DNA of 5,349 bases from Desulfuromonadales bacterium (lineage in GTDB: Bacteria > Desulfobacterota > Desulfuromonadia > Desulfuromonadales > BM103), in the NCBI GenBank assembly GCA_029859485.1, contig JAOUDB010000206.1, positions 1 to 5,349 of the forward strand. Direction: 5' to 3'. Both the position numbers and the translations under genes were made by a program. The first letter of the stretch is position 1; each line of letters starts with the position of its first letter. Positions 1 to 5,254 of this stretch are shown here, piece after piece. A model generated the notes under the pieces. The model was not told the DNA's origin and did not search any database. It worked only from the letters and a program-made list of their open reading frames with translations.

Positions 1-249
1 AACGCGGTCAAACTCAACGATGCCGCAATGCAAACGATCTTCGTCAGTCGAAGAGACTTCAGCCAGACGTACCGGGTTGCTTTCTGAGCGCAGAGGAACG
101 ATCTTGCCGCCCTTTTTAGCGACAGTCACAGTCTCTTCAACCAGGGAATTCCATTGACCACAATCAGGGCATTTTCCGAGCCACTTGGGGCTTTGTAACC
201 CGCACTGCTGACAGCTGTAGATCGTCTTCTGTTTCAAGGGGAGCCTCAT
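1..249 (-). CDS. radA: DNA repair protein RadA, N-terminal part (cut by window edge)
   Basis: RadA (Sms) is a cytoplasmic RecA-like ATPase that promotes branch migration during homologous recombination and repair. Only the first 83 codons lie in the window; the Walker motifs, the KNRFG motif and the Lon-like C-terminus are outside it. The visible part has the diagnostic RadA zinc finger: Cys13 and Cys16 (CQQC) and Cys27 and Cys30 (CPDC), with the typical PKWLGKCPDCGQWNSLVEE stretch at residues 21-39. The start is uncertain. ATG at 249 has no Shine-Dalgarno sequence and sits about 12 nt from the predicted transcription start. TTG at 237 has GAGG (244-247) six bases upstream and would give a protein beginning MKQKTIYSCQQCG, which looks like a usual RadA N-terminus. 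I kept the ATG as the outer limit but consider TTG at least as likely. The family call is very secure. Confidence 0.93.
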   Translation of the reverse strand, partial: MRLPLKQKTIYSCQQCGLQSPKWLGKCPDCGQWNSLVEETVTVAKKGGKIVPLRSESNPVRLAEVSSTDEDRLHCGIVEFDRV

Positions 250-267
250 TGGTTTGCAAAGGAGCCT

Positions 268-296
268 ATTTTAGGCGTCCCGGTTATGAGTGTCAA
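268..296 (-). promoter_or_regulatory. sigma70-type promoter of radA
   Basis: On the minus strand, TTGACA (291-296) is followed after exactly 17 bases by TAAAAT (268-273). This is a perfect -35 box and a five-of-six -10 box at optimal spacing, pointing at radA. The expected transcription start is near 260-262. That leaves a leader of only about 12 nt to the ATG at 249, or about 24 nt to the TTG at 237. This is the strongest promoter seen in the window. It was found by eye, not by a scored model. Confidence 0.75.
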
Positions 297-470
297 CGAA
301 AGTTGCCATTGCTTTAGAAGTGTTACATCAATATAAACTCTACTTTTGGGTGACTTTTTGTTTGCTTTTTCGTGCGTACAAAAGCTAAAGCACCGTTTGG
401 GCGCGCAACACTGGATTGTGGGCAGACCGAGGCAAGGAGGGGACGCTTTGCTATAAAGTGCGGGGGGCCA

Positions 471-507
471 ACAAAAAGGGGCCGAAGCATTACTGCCCCG
501 GCCCTTT
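471..507 (-). terminator. rho-independent terminator after the heme protein gene
   Basis: Reading the minus strand, AAAGGGCCG (499-507) pairs with CGGCCC and TTT across one bulged C. The intervening bases continue the stem as GGGCA/TGCTT, capped by a GTAA tetraloop. A run of five T follows, ending at 473, then GTTGG. The hairpin begins 20 nt past the stop codon at 528-530, so it would end the transcript of the gene at 528-1412 before it reaches radA. Confidence 0.72.
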
Positions 508-527
508 CCCAATATAACAATTCCTGT

Positions 528-1412
528 TTACTGAAACTTCAAACGCAAAGGCTCTGAAATTCTGCCGCGGCCATAGAAGTTAGGGCTGTTCTCAATATGA
601 GGCCTGCCGTAGAGACTGAAAATCGAAACACCGAAAAGGTAATCCTTGCCCGAGGCCGGCTCAAACTGCAGGTCATCGTCATGACCGGTATTCAAAGCAC
701 GGGCATATTCAACCGTACGGAAACCACCTTTCCAGGTGCCCTTGGCATGCACATCAGCCCGGCTTCCTTCAGGTGTGGAGGCAGGATAACGATCCACTAG
801 GTCACCTTGGTACTCGGTGAGCGTTTTAAGTTCTTTGTAGGCAGCCTTGCCGGCATCGCTGTAACGACCCAGGTGGCGTGCTTTGCCACTCGTGCTGGTT
901 AACTCAGTCGATTTCTTTATGGGCTGTGCAGCTAAGACCTGGGACTTATCGTCAGCATAACCGGCAGGATTGGTTCGATTCGCTTTCCAATACCAGACAT
1001 CTGCTCGATAATCGTCATCAGAAAAATTAGACAAATTTACATCATGATCCATCATATTCCACTTGAATACGAAGGTATCCTCACGATGTAAACCTGACTC
1101 ATATTTTTTCTCGGCAGTGTTCCAAACCCAGGGCTTGTGCAAAAAGTTCTCGGCGGAATCGGGGAATTGCACCAGAAAAAAAACCTGGTCTTCAGTATAA
1201 ACAGAACGGATCAAAATATTTGTTCCCGAGGCGGAATCTTTTACTGTTACCGGCTTCACCTTTGCCCATACAGCATCCTGGCCAGCGCCATCAACCTCAG
1301 GAGCTTTTTGAACCTTCACTGATGGAATTTCAAGTTCGGCAGCAGCCACTCCCAACAGAGGGAAGAGGCAAACCATAAAAGAACAAACCAGAAGCTTTCC
1401 GAAATACCACAT
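528..1412 (-). CDS. Exported ethylbenzene dehydrogenase-related heme-binding protein
   Basis: This 294-aa protein is a likely periplasmic b-type heme protein of the family containing the gamma subunit of ethylbenzene dehydrogenase and related DMSO-reductase-type enzymes, where the heme passes electrons to or from a molybdenum subunit. A Sec signal peptide is clear: Lys6, a hydrophobic core at about 7-22, and an AAA cleavage site before Glu26. The mature protein opens with a beta-rich stretch including PEVDGAGQDAVWAKV (38-52). Family-like segments follow: DTFVFKWNMMDHD (112-124), DVWYWKANRTNPAGYADD (138-155), GGFRTVEYARAL (229-240) and DYLFGVSIF (257-265). The known enzyme uses Met and Lys as axial heme ligands; Met120/Met121 and a lysine such as Lys143 are candidates, by inference only. 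There is no CXXCH motif, so no covalent c-type heme. The start has AGGAG (1421-1425) eight bases upstream. No catalytic, iron-sulfur or chaperone genes lie nearby, so it is an orphan here and its substrate is unknown. Confidence 0.8.
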   Translation of the reverse strand: MWYFGKLLVCSFMVCLFPLLGVAAAELEIPSVKVQKAPEVDGAGQDAVWAKVKPVTVKDSASGTNILIRSVYTEDQVFFLVQFPDSAENFLHKPWVWNTAEKKYESGLHREDTFVFKWNMMDHDVNLSNFSDDDYRADVWYWKANRTNPAGYADDKSQVLAAQPIKKSTELTSTSGKARHLGRYSDAGKAAYKELKTLTEYQGDLVDRYPASTPEGSRADVHAKGTWKGGFRTVEYARALNTGHDDDLQFEPASGKDYLFGVSIFSLYGRPHIENSPNFYGRGRISEPLRLKFQ

Positions 1413-1570
1413 TTTTAAATCTCCTGTTATTTAAGATTGGTGACTTTGCAACGCCTTAATTTTTACACAATTCTTTACAAATCAACGACTCCTGAAATGT
1501 AATTTAATAGACCAAGAGTTACTTCAATGCATAGACCTAAAGCAAGTTTTTCATGCAAAAAATTGCGAAT

Positions 1571-1586
1571 ACACTGAAGACAGTGT
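1571..1586. repeat. Inverted repeat, possible operator
   Basis: ACACTG and CAGTGT form a perfect 6-bp inverted repeat around AAGA. It lies in the divergent spacer, 159 bp from the start of the heme protein gene and 228 bp from the 75-aa gene. Its size and place would suit a dimeric regulator, but no regulator gene is in the window and a chance origin is possible. Confidence 0.35.
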
Positions 1587-1617
1587 CTCAAAAACCAACA
1601 AAGGGGATTTTTTTACA

Positions 1618-1633
1618 TTTTTTTTAAAAAAAA
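1618..1633. repeat. T8A8 palindromic tract
   Basis: Eight T are followed directly by eight A, a perfect 16-bp palindrome, with a further T7 run just upstream (1608-1614). Such tracts are stiff or bent and can act as upstream promoter elements or binding sites for nucleoid proteins. No terminator stem flanks it, so a terminator role is unlikely. Confidence 0.5.
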
Positions 1634-1715
1634 CCTCACACCCAAAACCCTTTACCCAACTGGCCTTCCGAAGCTCTTTCTCTTTTAAAAACGGTATTTT
1701 ACAAAAAACACCCTA

Positions 1716-1744
1716 TTGACGAGAACAACAAGTGGTCTTACCAT
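1716..1744 (+). promoter_or_regulatory. Possible sigma70 promoter of the 75-aa gene
   Basis: TTGACG (1716-1721, five of six) is followed after 17 bases by TACCAT (1739-1744, four of six). A transcription start near 1751 would give a leader of about 63 nt to the ATG at 1814. The spacing is ideal but the -10 box is weak, so this is tentative. Confidence 0.35.
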
Positions 1745-1813
1745 TACCTCACAACTTAACCACAGTCTTCGTTAATCTTCGAATTCTGTGAACTTTAAAA
1801 ATGAGGCAAAACC

Positions 1814-2041
1814 ATGACTATCCTACCATTAATGATGACTAAAGCTGCAAAAGCCCTTTTCCAGAGTCTCCGCAAAACCACCTATGATGATATGGCTCAT
1901 CAGGCGTCTGACTGGATCCCCGAAGAAGCCCGCATAGAATCATCTGTTCGCGAAAAGCAGCCCATCAAGCTTGATTTTGCAGTGCCTAAGAAGAATCGCC
2001 TGGCCTGGATTCGCCGGTCCATTCAGCACCTGCCTCAATAA
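1814..2041 (+). CDS. Hypothetical 75-aa protein
   Basis: I do not recognise a family for this protein. It is a small, mostly polar protein without a signal peptide or a membrane span. The N-terminal third (about residues 5-22) could form a short amphipathic helix with several Met, Ala and Leu residues. The middle is acidic (DWIPEEARIE, 33-42) and the C-terminal third is basic (KKNRLAWIRRSIQHL, 59-73). It is probably a real gene: GAGG (1803-1806) lies seven bases before the ATG, a tentative promoter lies upstream, and a strong terminator begins 20 nt after the stop. It stands alone, divergent from the heme protein gene and convergent with recQ. Its function cannot be stated. Confidence 0.7.
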   Translation: MTILPLMMTKAAKALFQSLRKTTYDDMAHQASDWIPEEARIESSVREKQPIKLDFAVPKKNRLAWIRRSIQHLPQ

Positions 2042-2060
2042 GTAAAGATGATTTTCATAC

Positions 2061-2094
2061 AAAAAAGGCAATGCCGTGCGGCATCGCCTTTTTT
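2061..2094. terminator. Bidirectional rho-independent terminator
   Basis: Six A, then a GC-rich hairpin (GGC and ATGCC pairing with GGCAT and GCC, loop GTGC, one A/C mismatch), then six T. Both strands therefore read a stem followed by a T tract. It lies 20 nt after the stop of the 75-aa gene on the plus strand and 31 nt after the recQ stop on the minus strand, so it serves both convergent genes. Confidence 0.88.
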
Positions 2095-2125
2095 AATCAA
2101 GCCTGCTTATCAAAACGCCTGAAAA

Positions 2126-3931
2126 TTAACGACACATATAACCGATAATCTCGTCAATGAATTCATTACCGAAGCGTTTCAACTTATGCTTGCCGACTCC
2201 ATTGATCTCCAGCATGGCGGCTTCATCGGTCGGCATTTTGGTCGCCATCTCGGCAAGGGTAGCGTCACCAAAGATCACATAGGGCGGCACGCCAGCTTCA
2301 TCGGCCAGACGTTTGCGCCGAATTCGCAAAACGTCGAACAGCTCGTCATCGTAATCAAAGTCGCCGACCTGCGCTCGCCCTTTCTTCTGCAGAGTTTTGA
2401 CCCGGATGCGCGGTTTGGCCAGGACTAAATGTTCTTCGCCTCGCAGTAACGGTCGTGCCGCTTCGGTTAATTTCAACACAGAGTAACTGGCTACATCCTG
2501 TACCAGGTAACCGCGGTGAACCAGTTGACGAATCAGGCTGCTCCAGGCGTCAGCGACTTTCTCCGCACCTATGCCGTAGGTAGAGAGCTTATCGTGCCCC
2601 AGATCAAGAACCCTCTGGGTCTTGGCTCCTCGTAACACATCGACCACGTGACCGACACCGAACCTCTGGCCGACCCGGAAGACACAGGAGAGCGCTTTCT
2701 GTGCATCGACCGTTGCATCGTAGGTTTCCGGTGGGTTAAGGCAAACATCACAGTTTCCACAATCCTCTTCAAGCCGCTCACCAAAATAACCGAGCAGCAC
2801 CTTGCGCCGGCAGGTCTGGGCTTCACCGAAGCCGACCATCGCCTGCAACTTATGCAGCTCGATACGTTTCTGCTCCGGGTTGTTGCTCTTCTCAATCAAG
2901 CCGCGACTAATGGCGATATCGCCATAACCAAACAGTAGCAAGGCCTCTGCAGGCAGGCTGTCACGCCCGGAGCGACCGGTTTCCTGATAATAGCTTTCGA
3001 TATTCTTCGGCAGATCATAATGCACGACAAAGCGCACATTCGGCTTATCGATCCCCATGCCGAAAGCGACCGTCGCCACGACAATCTGGATATCATCACG
3101 CAAGAACATCTCTTGGACATTCTTGCGCTCCTTGTCACCCAGACCGGCATGATAGGCACGCGCCTTGAGGCCGGTCGCTGCCAGGCGCTCGGCCACCTCT
3201 TCAACCCGCTTGCGCGAGAGAGCATAGACAATGCCGGCTTCCTGCTGATGGTCTGCAAGAAACTCTAACAGCTGATCAAAAGGTTTCTTCTTCTCGACCA
3301 CCGTGTAACGGATATTCGGCCGATCAAAACCGCTGATAAAACACTGCGCATGCACCAGGCCCAGTCGCTGCAAGACATCCTGCCGGGTTTGCGGATCAGC
3401 CGTCGCGGTCAGACCGATCATCGGCACTTCGGGGAAATGTTTGCGCAATTGGCCCAGCTGAACATATTCAGGCCGAAAATCGTGCCCCCACTGGGAGACA
3501 CAGTGGGCTTCATCAATGGCAAAGAGAGCGACTGTCATACTTCTGAGCCGATCGAGGAAACCTTCACTGAGAAGGCGCTCCGGGGCCACGTAAAGCAGAT
3601 CAAGCTCTCCGCCGTGCAGCTGAGCCAGCACCTGGCGCGACTCTTCCGCCTTGAGTGAAGAGTTGTAAAAGGCGGCACGCACACCGTTGGCAACCAGAGC
3701 GTCAACCTGGTCTTTCATCAAAGAAATCAGGGGAGAGACGACAATGGCGACGCCATCGCGATGCAGAGCAGGAATCTGGTAACAGAGGGACTTGCCACCG
3801 CCGGTCGGCATCAGGACAAAAGCATCCTGACCGGCGATCAGAGCTTCGACAATCTCGCCCTGCTGGGGCCGGAATTCACTGTAGCCGAAGACCTCATGCA
3901 GGGTCTGGCCAGAACTTTCTTGAGATGACAT
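2126..3931 (-). CDS. recQ: ATP-dependent DNA helicase RecQ
   Basis: RecQ is a 3'-5' DNA helicase that unwinds forks, D-loops and recombination intermediates. From ATG at 3931 the product is 601 aa, close to the roughly 610 aa of E. coli RecQ. Visible motifs in order: motif 0 FGYSEFRPQQ (15-24); Walker A TGGGKS (43-48); DEAH (140-143) running into the aromatic-rich loop HCVSQWGHDFRPEY (143-156), a RecQ hallmark; GLTATAD (173-179); ATVAFGMGIDKPNVR (286-300); and QETGRSGRD with the arginine finger region (316-324). The RQC zinc site has four Cys (374, 391, 394, 397), a winged-helix region follows, and a C-terminal HRDC domain spans about 527-600. All parts look intact. The frame extends upstream to a TTG at 3985, but that start has no ribosome binding site and the extra 18 residues do not resemble RecQ. 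The ATG has only a distant GAGG (3943-3946, 11-base spacing). The gene appears monocistronic. Confidence 0.95.
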   Translation of the reverse strand: MSSQESSGQTLHEVFGYSEFRPQQGEIVEALIAGQDAFVLMPTGGGKSLCYQIPALHRDGVAIVVSPLISLMKDQVDALVANGVRAAFYNSSLKAEESRQVLAQLHGGELDLLYVAPERLLSEGFLDRLRSMTVALFAIDEAHCVSQWGHDFRPEYVQLGQLRKHFPEVPMIGLTATADPQTRQDVLQRLGLVHAQCFISGFDRPNIRYTVVEKKKPFDQLLEFLADHQQEAGIVYALSRKRVEEVAERLAATGLKARAYHAGLGDKERKNVQEMFLRDDIQIVVATVAFGMGIDKPNVRFVVHYDLPKNIESYYQETGRSGRDSLPAEALLLFGYGDIAISRGLIEKSNNPEQKRIELHKLQAMVGFGEAQTCRRKVLLGYFGERLEEDCGNCDVCLNPPETYDATVDAQKALSCVFRVGQRFGVGHVVDVLRGAKTQRVLDLGHDKLSTYGIGAEKVADAWSSLIRQLVHRGYLVQDVASYSVLKLTEAARPLLRGEEHLVLAKPRIRVKTLQKKGRAQVGDFDYDDELFDVLRIRRKRLADEAGVPPYVIFGDATLAEMATKMPTDEAAMLEINGVGKHKLKRFGNEFIDEIIGYMCR

Positions 3932-4351
3932 GGGAAGTAGGGCCTCGCGAAATGATGCGGCGTCTGCACACCGATAACATAACAATAAATATAATGAATC
4001 GTCACAATACCGCCATGTTCATTGTGGATCAAGGGACTTCTCTTGTCATGGCCCAAAGACATCTCCTCCAGGGAGAACCCTCCGAGCCAATCAAAGTCAA
4101 AAGAGAAGTGGTTTTTTGCTTCGTTGAAGAGACAGTCAGGGACTGCTAAAAGAAAGACAGAAACGGGAGTAAAGTAACAGCACTGTAGGCCAGGAAAGGG
4201 TATTGAAGATATCTTTAAAGCTTGCGCCCTAACGCCAGCGGGCTAAGTTCATAATATCATTGCCCATATCAAGAAGTTCAACAAGAAGAGTAAGTAAGAG
4301 GACTACAAGCCATGGTGCAAGAGACCCAAGGGACTTATGATGATGCTCTTA
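3932..4351. other. Intergenic region upstream of recQ without a confident gene
   Basis: These 420 nt separate recQ from the PilZ gene. A weak promoter candidate for recQ is TTGTGA (4002-4007), then 17 bases, then TGTTAT (3979-3984) on the minus strand, each box four of six. A plus-strand frame at 3994-4149 (51 codons) has no ribosome binding site, and I do not accept it. On the minus strand, 4136-4348 is open except for one TAG (4229-4231) and encodes hydrophobic stretches, but it has no start codon in its first part. A 10-bp palindrome, AAGATATCTT, lies at 4206-4215. No clear terminator follows the PilZ gene. Confidence 0.5.
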
Positions 4352-4637
4352 CTAATTGATAAACTTAAGGTCATTTATCTTTGCAGCAATCCCGTATTTC
4401 CTGTTATGCGGCTCAACACGCATAACCTCCCCCAGACAACTCAACCTGATTGGCGCTCCCGGTAAGGTGTAATCGAAAGACTGTGAAAATTGCAGTATCT
4501 TCCCCTTAGCAAAGAGACCCTCAGGCAAAAAAAATACCTGCCCGGCTGACATCGCGAGTGACCAACTCCTCCTGACCGATGTGAAGTGGAATTTCAACGT
4601 AGACGCGCTCTGCAACCCTTTTTTCAACAGGACCCAT
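4352..4637 (-). pseudogene. PilZ domain (c-di-GMP binding) protein, frameshifted at a T8 run
   Basis: PilZ domains bind cyclic di-GMP and change motility, exopolysaccharide or other outputs. The start at ATG 4637 is strong, with GAGGTGA just upstream at near-ideal spacing. The first frame encodes RVAER (Arg7 and Arg11, the RxxxR motif) and DVSRAG (29-34, the D/NxSxxG motif), then hits TGA at 4521-4523 after 38 residues. The rest of the domain continues in another frame, with LPGAPIRLSCLGEVMRVEP and KYGIAAKI, ending at TAG 4352-4354. The two frames meet at eight T on the minus strand (A8 at 4527-4534 on the plus strand). Removing one T gives a continuous 94-aa single-domain PilZ protein of normal length, reading DVSRAGIFLPEGLF across the joint. 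Possible causes are a sequencing error, a recent mutation, slippage during expression, or phase variation. Identity as PilZ is well supported; functional status is not. Partial translation from an internal ATG (DNA 4543-4545) is conceivable but would lack both motifs. Confidence 0.8.
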
Positions 4638-4650
4638 AGTCTTCACCTCA
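4627..4650 (-). promoter_or_regulatory. Ribosome binding site fixing the PilZ start
   Basis: On the minus strand GAGGTGA, a seven-base match to the anti-Shine-Dalgarno complement, lies five bases before ATG 4637. This decides that translation starts here, in the frame carrying the RxxxR motif. The internal starts of the downstream frame lack a comparable site. Confidence 0.7.
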
Positions 4651-4704
4651 TGGTGAGTTATGACGGATAAAAATGCAGAGATTGAAACATGTCTAATTAA
4701 TAAG

Positions 4705-4726
4705 TGTAAGTACCAGACGACTTACA
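4705..4726. repeat. Inverted repeat upstream of the PilZ gene, possible operator
   Basis: TGTAAGT and ACTTACA form a perfect 7-bp inverted repeat around eight bases (4712-4719). It ends 68 bp upstream of the PilZ ATG, where an operator or promoter would be expected. No good sigma70 boxes could be placed with confidence beside it. Regulation is inferred from position only. Confidence 0.4.
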
Positions 4727-4884
4727 TATGGACTTGCTTCATTCCTATTGAAAACCCCAATTAGCCGCTTTAAACAAGACGACTATTTACGACGCGACAA
4801 CAAGACTCTCTTTATCTCGACAATTTGTAGAGAGGGTTCTCTCCAGAAGTCAAAGATGTTATCTCACAAACATGCTCTAATCCT

Positions 4885-5094
4885 TCAACTCCAGCGCCTT
4901 TCTTTTCTGCGGAGTTGACCGTGGTCCATGCCACGGATAGCATCACTGCCGACGACGACCCAACCCTCTTTACGTTTAAACTCAATGATTTTATGGGTCT
5001 CAATCAGGGTATTGAGCAATGGTGATGGGATCTTGTCAACGTGGCCGTCAGCATACCGAACCGGAATCAACTTTCTGAGCCTGAAAACTCCCAT
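4885..5094 (-). CDS. Small GSU3473-family-like protein
   Basis: This 69-aa protein resembles the short GSU3473-type proteins of Geobacteraceae, whose molecular role is unknown. Seen here: a beta-like opening, KLIPVRYADGHVDKI (8-22); a helix, PLLNTLIETHKIIEFKR (25-41); then GWVVVGSDAIRG (44-55), matching the family pattern of a Gly-Trp-Val strand followed by an Asp-x-Ile-Arg-Gly turn; and a basic tail ending RRKERRWS. There is no signal peptide, Cys or membrane span, so it should be cytoplasmic. The start is well fixed: GGGAGG (5101-5106) lies six bases before ATG 5094. The frame extends upstream to an ATG at 5139, but that start has no ribosome binding site. The gene precedes the PilZ gene on the same strand by 247 nt, so a shared transcript is possible but not shown. 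The family name rests on memory of the pattern and needs a profile search. Confidence 0.68.
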   Translation of the reverse strand: MGVFRLRKLIPVRYADGHVDKIPSPLLNTLIETHKIIEFKRKEGWVVVGSDAIRGMDHGQLRRKERRWS

Positions 5095-5148
5095 ATATTG
5101 CCTCCCGTTAACTTGCTCGCGCCAGTTTAAATGAAACATATGCGATGA

Positions 5149-5177
5149 ATTTTACAATCGGCAGCTCAAGAAATCAG
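5149..5177 (-). promoter_or_regulatory. Weak promoter candidate for the GSU3473-like gene
   Basis: TAAAAT (5149-5154, minus strand) is a good -10 box, but 17 bases upstream there is only CTGATT (5172-5177), a three-of-six -35 match. Transcription would start near 5142, leaving a leader of about 48 nt. If this promoter is used, the hairpins at 5164-5218 are not in the RNA. Confidence 0.25.
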
Positions 5178-5218
5178 TCTTTTACCCCCAATATTGCCAA
5201 GCTTTAGTTTGCTTGAGC
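5164..5218 (-). promoter_or_regulatory. Possible structured leader with two exclusive hairpins
   Basis: GCTCAAG (5212-5218 read on the minus strand) can pair with CTTGAGC (5164-5170), closing a 41-base loop. The same bases can instead form a smaller hairpin, CAAGC with GCTTG around eight bases (5198-5215). The two pairings share bases and exclude each other. It lies 70-124 nt upstream of the GSU3473-like ATG. It matches no riboswitch class I know, and may lie upstream of the true transcription start. Confidence 0.25.
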
Positions 5219-5254
5219 CTACCCCCTCAGGAGTAAAAAACCTTCTTCAAAAAA

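Larger units (their letters stand above)
1413..1813. other. AT-rich divergent intergenic region
   Basis: This 401-nt spacer lies between the divergent genes at 528-1412 (minus) and 1814-2041 (plus). I find no supported gene in it. It holds the AGGAG ribosome binding site of the heme protein gene (1421-1425), a 6-bp inverted repeat at 1571-1586, a T8A8 palindrome at 1618-1633, and a possible promoter for the plus-strand gene at 1716-1744. No convincing promoter for the minus-strand gene could be picked, because several A/T-rich -10-like hexamers lack a good -35 at proper spacing. Confidence 0.6.

Noticed and set aside
246..520. Two overlapping minus-strand open frames upstream of radA
   Set aside because: They run through the terminator and the radA promoter, have no ribosome binding site, and show no protein-like pattern I recognise.
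1660..1680. Sigma54 promoter (GG...GC pattern in TGGCCTTCCGAAGC)
   Set aside because: Only nine bases separate GG and GC where ten are required, and the -12 element is poor.
2569..3268. Several open frames on both strands inside recQ
   Set aside because: They overlap a complete, motif-rich RecQ sequence and are Arg/Ser/Cys-rich shadows typical of out-of-frame translation.
3932..3985. TTG start 18 codons upstream of the chosen recQ ATG
   Set aside because: No Shine-Dalgarno sequence, non-RecQ-like extra residues, and overlap with the likely promoter region.
3655..4149. Plus-strand 164-codon frame, including the 51-codon part from ATG 3994
   Set aside because: Most of it is the antisense shadow of recQ; the part outside recQ has no ribosome binding site, promoter or terminator.
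4212..4260. Integron attC-like site around the GCCCTAAC / GGGCTAAGTT arms
   Set aside because: The end boxes do not match the RYYYAAC/GTTRRRY pattern, and no cassette or integrase is present.
4030..4336. Direct repeat CAAGGGACTT at 4030-4039 and 4327-4336
   Set aside because: A 10-base repeat is expected by chance several times in a window of this length, and nothing else supports a mobile element.
4812..5003. Minus-strand 63-codon frame overlapping the GSU3473-like gene
   Set aside because: It is an alternative frame of a gene with a better start, ribosome binding site and family pattern.
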